Origin: Enterobacter sp. CC120223-11
GTDB taxonomy: Bacteria > Pseudomonadota > Gammaproteobacteria > Enterobacterales > Enterobacteriaceae
DNA length: 64,000 bases
Assembly: GCF_900215375.1 (NCBI RefSeq)
Contig: NZ_OBEF01000001.1
Location: forward strand, 372,001-436,000
Direction of reading: 5' to 3'
The notes under the pieces are model-generated. The model was not told the origin of the DNA and made no database searches. It saw only the letters and a list, made by a program, of their open reading frames with translations. Positions within the stretch are counted from its first letter, which is position 1. Every line of letters starts with the position of its first letter. Shown here one piece after another: positions 52,155 to 62,967 of the stretch. A program made the position numbers and the translations under genes.

Positions 52155-52275
52155 ATACTCTCTATTTCAAGCTGCAGGAAGGCGGCAAACCTGGGATCTC
52201 CAGGCGCTACTCCAGTAGATGACTGGGGTAAGCAGGTGAAGCCAACGCACCTGCAACTTGAAAGACAATGAGTAT
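52155..52275. repeat. ~121-bp palindromic dispersed repeat in the rne leader
   Basis: Imperfect terminal inverted repeats of about 25 bp bound the element: ATACTCTCTATTTCAAGCTG then CAGG on the left; CCTGCAACTTGAAAGACAAT then GAGTAT on the right. The GC-rich interior contains further complementary segments (CTGGGATCTCCAGG; CTACTCCAGTAG). The ends resemble a dispersed palindromic repeat common in Serratia, Yersinia and related genomes (CTTCAAGTTGCAGG ends), from memory. E. coli lacks it at this place, to my knowledge. It would form a large hairpin if transcribed. Confidence 0.65.
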
Positions 52276-52289
52276 AGAAGGAACCTTGC

Positions 52290-52496
52290 TCTGGAGAATT
52301 ATTCCCAGGCTGTTCCCCTGAATAATTGCGCTGTGTTTCCGTTTGAAACGCAGGCTACCGACACTCTGCGCCTCTTAAGCGAGCGACAACCGTGAGGTTG
52401 GCGACGTGAACAGTCACGAGGCCATCGGTTTACCCCCGGCAAGGAAAACTCTGCCCGTAGCTTAGTCGTCAATGCAAGAATAATGAGTAAGTTACG
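52290..52496 (+). promoter_or_regulatory. rne 5' untranslated autoregulatory element
   Basis: The sequence from about AGGCTGTTCCCCTGAATAATT to the start codon is very similar to the E. coli rne leader. It includes the stem-loops through which RNase E cleaves and destabilises its own mRNA (the rne5/hp2 element). GCGACAACCGTGAGGTTGGC forms an obvious hairpin. Confidence 0.75.
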
Positions 52497-55400
52497 ATGA
52501 AAAGAATGTTAATCAACGCCACTCAGCAAGAAGAGTTGCGTGTCGCCCTCGTTGATGGGCAGCGTCTGTACGATCTGGATATTGAAAGCCCAGGACACGA
52601 ACAGAAAAAAGCGAACATCTACAAAGGCAAAATTACCCGTATCGAACCCAGCCTTGAAGCCGCATTCGTAGACTACGGTGCCGAGCGTCATGGTTTCCTC
52701 CCTCTCAAAGAAATCGCCCGCGAATATTTCCCTGCTAATTACAACGCTCATGGCCGCCCGAACATCAAAGATGTACTGCGCGAAGGTCAGGAAGTGATTG
52801 TGCAGATTGATAAAGAAGAGCGCGGCAACAAAGGCGCAGCGCTGACCACCTTTATCAGCCTCGCAGGCAGCTATCTGGTGCTGATGCCAAACAACCCACG
52901 TGCCGGTGGTATTTCACGCCGTATCGAAGGTGACGATCGCACCGAGCTGAAAGAAGCCCTTTCCAGCCTGCAGTTGCCAGACGGCATGGGCCTGATTGTG
53001 CGCACCGCAGGCGTCGGTAAATCTGCCGAGGCGCTGCAGTGGGATTTAAGCTTCCGTCTGAAGCACTGGGAAGCAATTCAGAAAGCTTCTGAAAGCCGCC
53101 CTGCTCCGTTCCTGATCCACCAGGAAAGCAACGTCATCGTGCGTGCCTTCCGTGACTACCTCCGTCAGGACATCGGTGAAATCCTTATCGACAACCCGAA
53201 AGTGCTGGAGCTGGCTCGCCAGCATATCTCCGCGCTGGGCCGTCCGGATTTCAGCAGCAAAATTAAGCTCTACACCGGTGAAATCCCGCTGTTCAGCCAC
53301 TATCAAATCGAATCGCAGATTGAGTCTGCCTTCCAGCGTGAAGTGCGCCTGCCGTCCGGCGGTTCTATCGTTATCGACAGCACCGAAGCCCTGACCGCTA
53401 TCGACATCAACTCCGCGCGTGCAACCCGCGGCGGCGACATCGAAGAAACCGCGTTCAACACCAACCTGGAAGCGGCCGATGAAATCGCTCGCCAGCTGCG
53501 TCTGCGCGACCTCGGCGGCCTGATCGTTATCGACTTCATCGACATGACTCCCGTTCGCCACCAGCGCGCGGTGGAAAACCGCCTGCGTGAAGCGGTTCGT
53601 CAGGATCGTGCGCGTATCCAGATTAGCCATATCTCCCGCTTCGGCCTGCTGGAAATGTCCCGTCAGCGTCTGAGCCCGTCGCTCGGCGAATCCAGCCATC
53701 ACGTCTGCCCACGCTGTAGCGGCACCGGCACCATCCGTGATAACGAATCGCTGGCGCTCTCCATTCTGCGTCTGATTGAAGAAGAAGCGCTGAAAGAGAA
53801 CACCCAGGAAGTCCACGCGATCGTCCCGGTTCAGGTGGCCTCTTACCTGCTGAACGAAAAACGTGCGGCCATCAGCGCCATCGAAACCCGTCAGGGTGGC
53901 GTGCGCTGCATCGTCGTGCCAAACGATCAGATGGAAACCCCACACTACTCCGTGCTGCGCGTACGCAAAGGCGAAGAGACTCACACCCTGAGCTATCTGC
54001 TGCCGAAACTGCATGAAGAAGAGATGGCGCTGCCGTCGGAAGATGAACCGGCAGAACGTAAACGCCCTGAGCAGCCTGCTCTGGCAACGTTCGTGATGCC
54101 TGATGCGCCGCCGGCACCGGTTGAAGAAGCGCCTAAAGCCGCTGCGCCACAGCCAAAAGCTGCCGCTGCAACCGCAGCTGCGCCTGGCCTGGTATCTCGC
54201 CTGGTTTCTGCCCTGAAGTCTCTCTTCAGTAGCGAAGCCCCTGTTGTGGCAGAGCCAGAACCGGTTAAGAAAGAAGAGAAGCCAGAGCGTCAGCAGGATC
54301 GTCGCCGTTCCCGCCAGTCCAACCGTCGTGACCGTAATGACCGCAACGACCGTCGTGATAACCGCGATAATCGTGGTGAGCGCAACGATCGTGACAACCG
54401 TGGTGACCGTGGTGAAAACAACGAAGGTCGTGAAGACAATCGTCGTAACCGCCGCGAGAAGCCGCAGCAAAATGCTGAAACCCGCGAAGCACGTCAGCAA
54501 AACGTCGTGGAAGACGCAGATAAAGCGAAATCCCGCGACGAGCAGCAGCCGCGCCGTGAACGTAACCGTCGCCGTAACGACGACAAGCGTCAGGCACAGC
54601 AGGACGTCAAAGTTCAGACTGAACAGCCCGCTCAGGAAACCGAGCAGGAAGAACGCGTTCAGGTAATGCCACGCCGCAAACAGCGCAATCTGTCGCAGAA
54701 GGTTCGCTTTGAATCTGCTGAGACTGTTGCCGCAGCAGAAACCGCAGCAGTGGCCACTGCGCCAGTTGAAGCCGCTCCGGCAAAACGTACTGAACTGGCG
54801 AAGGTCGATCTGCCAGCCGTTATCGACGCGCCAGCGGAAGAAGAAAGCACCGAAGGCCGTGATGCAGCCGGTATGCCACGCCGCTCCCGTCGTTCTCCGC
54901 GCCACCTGCGCGTAAGCGGCCAGCGTCGTCGTCGTTACCGTGACGAGCGTTACCCGGCTCAGTCAGCCATGCCGCTGACCGTCGCCTGCGCATCGCCGGA
55001 GATGGCTTCCGGTAAAGTGTGGATCAGCTACCCGGTTGCCCGTTCTCAGGAAAGCCAGGTGGAAGAGACCCGCGAGCAGGAAACCGTTGCACCGGTCATT
55101 GAAATCGCGCCAGTGGCAGCCGCCGTTGAAGCTCCGGTGGTTGAGCAGGTTGCTGCTGAACCGGTTGTTGTGGCTGAGCCGCAGGCTGTGGAAGCTGAAG
55201 TGGCTGCGCCAGTGGTTGAAACCACCCATCCTGAAGTGATTGCCGCGCCTGTCAGCGAAGCGCCGCAGGTCATCGCGCAGGAAGATGCCGTCGTGGCAGA
55301 AACCGTTGCCGAAGAAGCTGCGCCAGCTGCTGTGGTTGAAGAAGTGGAACAGGTCATTGTGGCTGAGCAACCAGTGGTTGAAGAAGCGCCAGCTCCGGCA

Positions 55401-55655
55401 CCGGTTGTTGAAACCGCTCCGGTTGCGCCTGAAGTGGTTAAACCGGCTGTTACAGAGCAACCTGCCGCTGTAGCCAACAAGCACGCTACTGCGCCAATGA
55501 CGCGCGCGCCTGCTCCGGAGTATGTGCCGGAAGCTCCGCGCAACAGCGACTGGGTTCGCCCGGCCTTCGGCTTCGAAGGTAAAGGTTCCGCCGGTGGCCA
55601 CAGCGCCACTCATACGGCAACCGCAGGCCCGACCCGTCCGCAGTCCGTGGACTAA
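52497..55655 (+). CDS. rne: Ribonuclease E
   Basis: 1052 residues. The catalytic half has an S1 domain (about 35-125), 5' sensor, RNase H-like and DNase I-like regions (VIDFIDMTP) and the Zn-link CPRCSGTG with Cys404/Cys407. Residues about 563-580 ([16 protein letters not shown]) form the membrane-binding amphipathic helix. Arg/Asn/Asp-rich tracts (about 600-760) bind RNA and RhlB, a Val/Ala/Glu/Pro-rich acidic tract binds enolase or is linker, and the C-terminal [20 protein letters not shown] region matches the PNPase-binding site. It organises the RNA degradosome. Strong terminator downstream. Confidence 0.97.
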   Translation: MKRMLINATQQEELRVALVDGQRLYDLDIESPGHEQKKANIYKGKITRIEPSLEAAFVDYGAERHGFLPLKEIAREYFPANYNAHGRPNIKDVLREGQEVIVQIDKEERGNKGAALTTFISLAGSYLVLMPNNPRAGGISRRIEGDDRTELKEALSSLQLPDGMGLIVRTAGVGKSAEALQWDLSFRLKHWEAIQKASESRPAPFLIHQESNVIVRAFRDYLRQDIGEILIDNPKVLELARQHISALGRPDFSSKIKLYTGEIPLFSHYQIESQIESAFQREVRLPSGGSIVIDSTEALTAIDINSARATRGGDIEETAFNTNLEAADEIARQLRLRDLGGLIVIDFIDMTPVRHQRAVENRLREAVRQDRARIQISHISRFGLLEMSRQRLSPSLGESSHHVCPRCSGTGTIRDNESLALSILRLIEEEALKENTQEVHAIVPVQVASYLLNEKRAAISAIETRQGGVRCIVVPNDQMETPHYSVLRVRKGEETHTLSYLLPKLHEEEMALPSEDEPAERKRPEQPALATFVMPDAPPAPVEEAPKAAAPQPKAAAATAAAPGLVSRLVSALKSLFSSEAPVVAEPEPVKKEEKPERQQDRRRSRQSNRRDRNDRNDRRDNRDNRGERNDRDNRGDRGENNEGREDNRRNRREKPQQNAETREARQQNVVEDADKAKSRDEQQPRRERNRRRNDDKRQAQQDVKVQTEQPAQETEQEERVQVMPRRKQRNLSQKVRFESAETVAAAETAAVATAPVEAAPAKRTELAKVDLPAVIDAPAEEESTEGRDAAGMPRRSRRSPRHLRVSGQRRRRYRDERYPAQSAMPLTVACASPEMASGKVWISYPVARSQESQVEETREQETVAPVIEIAPVAAAVEAPVVEQVAAEPVVVAEPQAVEAEVAAPVVETTHPEVIAAPVSEAPQVIAQEDAVVAETVAEEAAPAAVVEEVEQVIVAEQPVVEEAPAPAPVVETAPVAPEVVKPAVTEQPAAVANKHATAPMTRAPAPEYVPEAPRNSDWVRPAFGFEGKGSAGGHSATHTATAGPTRPQSVD

Positions 55656-55673
55656 GCTTTAAAGCTCTGACTA

Positions 55674-55697
55674 AACCGCCTTCGGGCGGTTTTTTTA
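55674..55697 (+). terminator. Terminator of rne
   Basis: AACCGCC-TTCG-GGCGGTT followed by TTTTTTA, 20 bp after the stop: a classic intrinsic terminator with a UUCG-type tetraloop. Confidence 0.92.
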
Positions 55698-55713
55698 TGC
55701 CCTCAGTAATCCC

Positions 55714-55786
55714 TGATGCCGGATGGCGCTGGCTAATCCAGCCTACAAATCCCCAGCATGTCAGGTAAGCCCAGCGCCACCTGACA
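55714..55786. repeat. REP/BIME repeat between rne and flgL
   Basis: GATGCCGGATGGCGCTGGCT and GTCAGGTAAGCCCAGCGCCA are divergent inverted REP-like units in a convergent gap. Confidence 0.7.
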
Positions 55787-55811
55787 ACATTTTGTCACCC
55801 GTAAGCAGATA

Positions 55812-55846
55812 AAAAAAGCCCGCGCCGGGGTGAGTGGCGCGGGCAC
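55812..55846 (-). terminator. Terminator of flgKL (possible 3'UTR sRNA end)
   Basis: On the minus strand GCCCGCGCCACTCACCCCGG continues CGCGGGC then TTTTTTT: a strong intrinsic terminator. In E. coli an Hfq-bound sRNA (FlgO) derives from the flgL 3' end; the same may occur here, but that is inference. Confidence 0.88.
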
Positions 55847-55887
55847 AGAGAACATGGCTGATTCAGGGCATGTTCAAAACCGTTAAA

Positions 55888-56841
55888 TCACTTGTTCAGC
55901 TGGAACAGCGACATGCCCTGCATATCGCTGAACGCTTTGTAGGAGGCCTGAAGCGCCGCCTGTTGCATGGTGTAGTTGGAGATGGTCGAGTTCCAGTCCA
56001 CGTCAACGAGGTCGCTCATTTGCTGGGTCTGGTTGAGCTTGCGGTCATCGCCAAGCGCATTGAGCTTATCGAGTTCGTTCAGCTGCGTGCCGACCTCCGC
56101 CTGTACGCTCAGCACGTTGTTGAGCGAGTTACGCAGTCCACGGTTGGTTTCATCAATAGTCGCCTGAGCCGTTGCCTGCAGGGCATCATCCCCAGCCACT
56201 GGCTTGTTCAGCGCGTCAATGGCGTTATCCAACAACTTAAAGATATTTTTCTCCGGCAGAGTACCGTCCGGATTTTTCACCGCGTTTAGCGTGACGGCAT
56301 CGAAAATTTTGTCGCCAGTGTGGCCGATGACCATCGAGCGGGAGGAGTCCACCTGCTGTTCAACGTTGGTGTTGCCGCCACCATAAACGCCCGAGGATGA
56401 ATCAAACGGCGCGCTGTCCGTTTTATAGCCGGCAAACATATAACGACCGTTGCCGTCCTGGCTGTTGGCCAGGTTCATCAGCTGATCGCGAATTCCCTGT
56501 AATTCCGTCGCCATCGAGGCGCGGTCATCGTCGCTCAGGGTGCCGTTACCGGCGTAAACGATTTTTTCCTGCGCCGTCTGAATGGCGGTCGTCACCGACG
56601 CCAGGGTGTTGGTTTCCTGCGAGATACGCTGCGTTGCGAAACTGCGGGCGGAAGCAAACTGCGCCGTCTGGGCCTGCGCCTGGGACAACACCACCGCCTG
56701 AGAGGCTGCAATCGGATCGTCTGAAGGACGGTTGACGCGCTGGCCGGTGGACATCTGCTCGCCATATTTCAGCCAGGAGGACTGGGAGTTGGTGATCCCG
56801 CCCATCGTCTGCTGGTACATCATTAAGGTACTGATACGCAT
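55888..56841 (-). CDS. flgL: Flagellar hook-filament junction protein FlgL (HAP3)
   Basis: 317 residues starting MRISTLMMYQQTMGGITNSQ, flagellin-like N- and C-terminal helices. It joins the FlgK ring to the flagellin filament. GGAG precedes the start; it lies 13 bp after flgK in the late flgKL operon. Confidence 0.96.
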   Translation of the reverse strand: MRISTLMMYQQTMGGITNSQSSWLKYGEQMSTGQRVNRPSDDPIAASQAVVLSQAQAQTAQFASARSFATQRISQETNTLASVTTAIQTAQEKIVYAGNGTLSDDDRASMATELQGIRDQLMNLANSQDGNGRYMFAGYKTDSAPFDSSSGVYGGGNTNVEQQVDSSRSMVIGHTGDKIFDAVTLNAVKNPDGTLPEKNIFKLLDNAIDALNKPVAGDDALQATAQATIDETNRGLRNSLNNVLSVQAEVGTQLNELDKLNALGDDRKLNQTQQMSDLVDVDWNSTISNYTMQQAALQASYKAFSDMQGMSLFQLNK

Positions 56842-56854
56842 TCGTCACGTCTCC

Positions 56855-58501
56855 TTAGCGAATATTGATCAGCGCGTCGAACAGCGTGCTGGCGGTCTGC
56901 ATCACCTGGGCATTCGCCAGGTAGTACTGCTGATACAGCTGCAGGTTGCCGTACTCTTCATCGAGGTTAACGCCAGAAATGGACTGCTGCTGTTTGGTGA
57001 GCTGGGTAACGACGTTGCCCTGCGTAGTGCTGCTGGTTTCCAGCGTCGAGGTTTTGTTGCCCACGTCGCTGACCAGAGAAGCATAAGCATCGTTGACTGT
57101 TTTATTGCCGCCCACCAACTTGCTGTTTTGCAGATCCAGCAGCGCCTGGCCGTTGCGGTTATCGCTCTCGCCCGTTTCTAAGTCATCAACGCCCATGGCA
57201 ATTTTGCTGGAGTCGCTCAGCGCCACGCTCATGTTCACAATGGCGTTAGCCACTGGCTTGACGGTAAAGCTGTCATTGGTCTGAACGTTGCCGCTGCTGA
57301 TTTTGACACTCAAGCCGTCGAAATTGAGGCTGCCATCGGTTCCGGTCGTCGTTTTTACCGCCGTGTTATCCGATAAGCGCGTCACGTTCCAGTTCGTGCC
57401 GTCCCAGCTGACTTTATAATCCGTGGCCTGAACCTGGGTGCTGTCCGTCATGCTGACGCCGAGGCTGGCATCACCGGCGTTTTTGGTATTGCTAAGGGTC
57501 GTCGGGCCGCCGATATTGAAGAAATCACCGCCGTCATCGCCGTTGGCGTCAATGCCCTGCGCGTTCTGCTTGTTGAAGGCATCGGCAAAGGCCAGCGCCA
57601 TCTGGTTCAGGCTGTTACGGGTCTGGTCCAGATCCTGCGAGCGGAAGGTCAGCAGGCCGCCGAGGGAGCCGGTGGTCAGCAGCTTCTCAGGAATTTCAAT
57701 ATTGCCCGCAACGTTGTCTACATAGGCCACGGTCGTACGAGAAGGATCTGCGCTGCTCGGTACAGCCGCCAGCTGGCGCGCAGTGCTGCCCTGCACCAGG
57801 CTGTAACCGTTCGCCATGGTGATGTTGTAGGTGCCGCCGTCCTGCACGTTCACTTCCACACCCACCAGCTGATTCAGCTGGCTGACGAGCTGGTCGCGCT
57901 GATCCAGCAGATCGTTAGGGGAAGCACCTGCCCCGACGCCGGTCAGTTTGGAAATTTTGTCGTTGAGCGTCGCAATCTGCTGCGAGTAGTTGTTGATCTG
58001 CGAAACGGTGGAGGCGATGGCGCCATTGACCTGTTTGTCCTGATCGCGCAGATACTGATCTGTAGTCTTAAACTGATTCACCAGCCCCTGAGCTTTGCCG
58101 AGCACGGACTGGCGCGCAGCCGGATCTTCGGCGTTGCTGACCAGCGTTTGCAGGCTGGAGTAGAAATCCTGCAAGGTCGCGGAAATAGAGTTGGTGGTGT
58201 CCGACATCAAATCATCGATTTTCGACATCTGCTGGTAACGCGTCGTCAGGCCGCTGCTCTGGTTCTGCGCCGCATTCAGCTGGTTGGTGATGAAGGCATT
58301 GTACTCGCGCTGTACGCCGGAGACCGTCACCCCGTTGCCCACCCAGCCGCCTGCGCCCAGCGTGCTGTTCGCCGCGGAGAGCACCGTCGTCTGACGGGTG
58401 TAGCCAGAGACGTTGTAACTGGCAATGTTGTTACTGACGGTGTTCAGTGCCGCCTGAGCCGCACCGAGCCCGCTCATGGCGCTATTCATTAAACTGGACA
58501 T
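56855..58501 (-). CDS. flgK: Flagellar hook-associated protein FlgK (HAP1)
   Basis: 548 residues. Conserved N-terminal MSSLMNSAMSGLGAAQAALN and ASYNVSGYTRQ, variable centre, and C-terminal NLDEEYGNLQLYQQYYLANA coiled-coil. It caps the hook and connects it to FlgL. A clear sigma-28 promoter lies just upstream, matching class 3 expression. Confidence 0.96.
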   Translation of the reverse strand: MSSLMNSAMSGLGAAQAALNTVSNNIASYNVSGYTRQTTVLSAANSTLGAGGWVGNGVTVSGVQREYNAFITNQLNAAQNQSSGLTTRYQQMSKIDDLMSDTTNSISATLQDFYSSLQTLVSNAEDPAARQSVLGKAQGLVNQFKTTDQYLRDQDKQVNGAIASTVSQINNYSQQIATLNDKISKLTGVGAGASPNDLLDQRDQLVSQLNQLVGVEVNVQDGGTYNITMANGYSLVQGSTARQLAAVPSSADPSRTTVAYVDNVAGNIEIPEKLLTTGSLGGLLTFRSQDLDQTRNSLNQMALAFADAFNKQNAQGIDANGDDGGDFFNIGGPTTLSNTKNAGDASLGVSMTDSTQVQATDYKVSWDGTNWNVTRLSDNTAVKTTTGTDGSLNFDGLSVKISSGNVQTNDSFTVKPVANAIVNMSVALSDSSKIAMGVDDLETGESDNRNGQALLDLQNSKLVGGNKTVNDAYASLVSDVGNKTSTLETSSTTQGNVVTQLTKQQQSISGVNLDEEYGNLQLYQQYYLANAQVMQTASTLFDALINIR

Positions 58502-58542
58502 GGAGGTTCCTTTATTCTTTTAGACACGAGTCCTGACCAGAA

Positions 58543-58569
58543 TTATCGGCACCGGTCAGCCGAACTTGA
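58543..58569 (-). promoter_or_regulatory. Sigma-28 (FliA) promoter of flgKL
   Basis: On the minus strand TCAAGTTC, 11 bp, then GCCGATAA: an excellent match to the FliA consensus TAAAGTTT-N11-GCCGATAA. The -10 is about 42 bp upstream of the flgK start, giving a short leader. It allows flgKL transcription separately from the class 2 flgB-J operon. Confidence 0.92.
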
Positions 58570-58575
58570 GCGGTT

Positions 58576-59529
58576 TCAGAACAGATTCTGGATATCGTTG
58601 CCGTAAGCCTTGCTCACCTTCTCACCCATCGCTTTCAGCTGCTGGATCATCCCGGTCAACTTACGGGCATAGTTTGGATCGGTGGCATAGCCCGCTCTCT
58701 GCAAAGCCTGTGCGCCCTGCTCTGGCGTTGCCGCTGATGTCACTGCCGCATAGCGCGGGTTACGGGTCAGTAGGCCGACGTAGTCGGAGAGCGCTTCAAG
58801 GTAAGAGCCGTAAACGCGGAAACGGGCTTTCACCTTCTTCATCTCCCCGTTTTCATATTCGGTGGTGGTGATTTCAGTGACTTTACCTTTCCAGTCGTTC
58901 GAGGCTTTCACGCCGAACAGGTTGAAGCTCGGCTCGCCATTTTCACGACGAATTTGCCGCTGGCCCCAGCCGGACTCGAGCGCCGCCTGGGCAAGGATCA
59001 GGTGATGTGGGATCCCGCTCTGTTCACTGGCAAGCTTAGCCGGGAGCGAAAGCTGGGCGAGGAAGTCGTGGCTGTCGCCCGGCAGATCTGCGGCATCGCT
59101 GGCATCCGGGGCTTTCGGCATCGCTTTGCGCACCATCTGCGTCAGCGCTGAGTTCTGATAGCTGGTGACGGTTTCCAGGTCAAACTTCAGCGGCACCTGG
59201 GCAGGCGCATCTTTCGGCCCGCCCTGTGCCGCGGTCATCTGACGGACCATTTCGTCCGCCAGCCCCAGGCCTTTGCCCGCGGTCATCTGCTGGGCAATTT
59301 GCTGATCGTACATACTGGTGTAGAGGCGCGTCTGGTCGCTGTTGAACAGGCCGTCTTTCGGCAACGCCTCGCGCATGCTTTTCAGCATCATCTGCACGAA
59401 CATGCCCTCGACCTGCCGGGCCACAGGCCTTAAGTTTGCCTGCGGATCGTTCCCGGCCTTCACCTTCAGCTCGTTCAGCGACTGCGCGTCCCAGGCCGCG
59501 CTCGCCATTAGCTTGCTGTCGCCCAGCAT
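58576..59529 (-). CDS. flgJ: Flagellar rod-cap muramidase FlgJ
   Basis: 317 residues. The N-terminal rod-capping domain has RPVARQVEGMFVQMMLKSMR; the C-terminal GH73 glucosaminidase domain has the catalytic Glu in AALESGWGQRQI. It bores through peptidoglycan and scaffolds rod assembly. The start abuts the end of flgI. Confidence 0.96.
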   Translation of the reverse strand: MLGDSKLMASAAWDAQSLNELKVKAGNDPQANLRPVARQVEGMFVQMMLKSMREALPKDGLFNSDQTRLYTSMYDQQIAQQMTAGKGLGLADEMVRQMTAAQGGPKDAPAQVPLKFDLETVTSYQNSALTQMVRKAMPKAPDASDAADLPGDSHDFLAQLSLPAKLASEQSGIPHHLILAQAALESGWGQRQIRRENGEPSFNLFGVKASNDWKGKVTEITTTEYENGEMKKVKARFRVYGSYLEALSDYVGLLTRNPRYAAVTSAATPEQGAQALQRAGYATDPNYARKLTGMIQQLKAMGEKVSKAYGNDIQNLF

Positions 59530-60626
59530 CAGATAATTTCCACTTTGGCGCGCAGGCAGCCTGCGGTTTGCATCGACTGGAGAATCGACATCAATTCCAG
59601 CGGGGAAGCACCCAGCGCGTTCAGTGCCCGCACCACGTTGTTCAGGTTGGCGCTGGAACGAATGCTCTGCATCGCCCCGCCGCTCTGGCGCAGATCGATT
59701 TGCGTTTGCGGCGTCACCACCGTTGACCCTCCGCCAAATGGCGTATCCGGCTGGCTGACCTGGGCAGAACGGTTCACCGTTACCGACAGATTGCCCTGTG
59801 CCACCGCACAGCTATCGAGCGTCACTTCGCGGTTCATCACCACCGAACCGGTGCGAGAGTTGATTATCACTTTCGCATCCTGAGGCGTGACGTTCACTTC
59901 CATATTCTGAATATCCGCCAGCATCCGCACCTGATTGCTGCCGCCACTTGAAGCACGGATCTGCACGGTACGCGCATCAAGCGCCGTGGCACTACCGAAG
60001 CCGCCGCGGCGGTTGATGGTGTCGGCAATCTGCTGCGCCATGCCAAAATCATCGTCATTCAGCTGCAGGTTGATGGTGTTACCGGCGCCAAACTGCGTCG
60101 GCAGTTCACGCTCGATGGTGGCGCCATTGGTGATGCGCCCGCCGTTCAGCTGGTTGACCTGCACGCTGCTGCCGCCTGCCGAGGCACCTGCGCCGCCGAC
60201 CAGGATGTTCCCCTGCGCCAGCGCATACACCTGGCTATCGACGCCCTTCATAGGCGTCATCAGCAGCGTCCCGCCGCGCAGGCTTTTGGCGTTGCCCATT
60301 GAGGAGACGACGACGTCAATCATCTGTCCCTGACGGCCAAACGCCGGAAGCTGCGCGGTTACCATGACAGCCGCCACGTTCTTCAGCTGCATGTTGGTGC
60401 CCGCAGGCACGGTAATGCCTAGCTGGGACAGCATGTTGTTCAGCGTTTGCGTGGTGAAAGGTGTCTGGGTTGTCTGGTCGCCCGTGCCATCGAGGCCGAC
60501 GACAAGGCCGTAGCCAATCAGGGAGTTTTCGCGCACGCCCTGCACGCTGGTGAGGTCGCGAATACGCTCGGCCTGAGCGAATCCCACCACCAGAATCAGA
60601 GCAATACCTAGCAGAGTTTTAAACAT
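59529..60626 (-). CDS. flgI: Flagellar P-ring protein FlgI
   Basis: 365 residues from [25 protein letters not shown]. The ATG at 60626 is chosen because GAGGTGG sits just upstream, inside the longer reading that begins at 60638. Sec signal peptide, then the conserved [20 protein letters not shown]. It forms the periplasmic P ring around the rod; the assembly chaperone FlgA is outside the window. Confidence 0.95.
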   Translation of the reverse strand: MFKTLLGIALILVVGFAQAERIRDLTSVQGVRENSLIGYGLVVGLDGTGDQTTQTPFTTQTLNNMLSQLGITVPAGTNMQLKNVAAVMVTAQLPAFGRQGQMIDVVVSSMGNAKSLRGGTLLMTPMKGVDSQVYALAQGNILVGGAGASAGGSSVQVNQLNGGRITNGATIERELPTQFGAGNTINLQLNDDDFGMAQQIADTINRRGGFGSATALDARTVQIRASSGGSNQVRMLADIQNMEVNVTPQDAKVIINSRTGSVVMNREVTLDSCAVAQGNLSVTVNRSAQVSQPDTPFGGGSTVVTPQTQIDLRQSGGAMQSIRSSANLNNVVRALNALGASPLELMSILQSMQTAGCLRAKVEII

Positions 60627-60637
60627 GTTCCACCTCA

Positions 60638-61336
60638 TTACATCGGCGACAGGTTAAGGAAGAAACGCTGCAGCCAGCCCATGTTTTGCGCTTCGTTAAT
60701 ATAGCCGTTGCCGACATACTCAATACGGGCATCCGCCACCTGAGTAGACGGCACGGTGTTGCTGCCGCTGATGGTGCGCGGGTTAACGACGCCGGAGAAG
60801 CGAATAAATTCGGTCCCCTGGTTGATGGCGATTTGCTTCTCGCCCACCACGTGCAGGTTGCCGTTCGCCAGCACCTGATCGACCGTTACCGTCAGCGTGC
60901 CGCTGAAGGTGTTGCTGGCGTTGGCCCCGCCTTTACCGTTAAAGGAGTTGCCGCCGGAAGCCTCCACATCGGCGCGCGCATTGCCAAACAGGCCCTGCAG
61001 ATAGCGCGGCACGGTGTCGAAGCCGAAATTGGTTTTGCCATCGCGGCTGGCGTTCGCCGACGAGCTTTTCGACGCGCTGACGTTCTCCTGCAGCTGGATG
61101 GTCAGCGTATCGCCGATGTTGCGCGGACGTCGGTCTTCAAACAGCGGCTGATAGCCGTAGTTAATGGGCTGCGCGCTCTGGAAAATTGAGCCATTGACCA
61201 CCGGTACCGGGCCGGGTACGGGCTGTGCGGTTGTCGCCCCTTCCACCAGCGGTTTTGAGGGGATCCATGCGCATCCGGCCTGAGTCAGGGCCAGGACCAC
61301 GAAAAGCGGATAACGAAACGCTGAGGATTTTTGCAT
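60638..61336 (-). CDS. flgH: Flagellar L-ring lipoprotein FlgH
   Basis: 232 residues from [24 protein letters not shown]. The ATG at 61336 gives a proper lipoprotein signal (lipobox TQAGC), whereas longer frames run through the upstream gap. It forms the outer-membrane L ring. Ends 11 bp before the flgI start. Confidence 0.96.
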   Translation of the reverse strand: MQKSSAFRYPLFVVLALTQAGCAWIPSKPLVEGATTAQPVPGPVPVVNGSIFQSAQPINYGYQPLFEDRRPRNIGDTLTIQLQENVSASKSSSANASRDGKTNFGFDTVPRYLQGLFGNARADVEASGGNSFNGKGGANASNTFSGTLTVTVDQVLANGNLHVVGEKQIAINQGTEFIRFSGVVNPRTISGSNTVPSTQVADARIEYVGNGYINEAQNMGWLQRFFLNLSPM

Positions 61337-61355
61337 TGCTCTTATCTTCTGAATC

Positions 61356-61385
61356 AAAAAACCGGTGCAGGACATCTGCACCGGT
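61356..61385 (-). terminator. Terminator-like hairpin between flgG and flgH
   Basis: ACCGGTGCAG and CTGCACCGGT form a perfect 10-bp stem with a 5-base loop; on the minus (coding) strand five or six T residues follow. It lies wholly in the 55-bp gap between flgG and flgH inside the flagellar operon. Confidence 0.75.
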
Positions 61386-61391
61386 AGAGTC

Positions 61392-62947
<1,556 letters not shown>

Positions 62948-62967
62948 AAAACCGTCCCGTCAGGCGC

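Noticed and set aside
54300-54440. Recurrent short units (CGTGAT/AACCGC) resembling a direct-repeat array
   Set aside because: These are degenerate codons for Arg-Asp-Asn-Arg tracts in RNase E; there are no regular spacers, so not CRISPR.
53046-54905. 619-codon open frame antisense to rne
   Set aside because: Same artefact opposite the Arg/Asp-rich rne codons; the translation is low-complexity Phe/Leu/Arg-rich.
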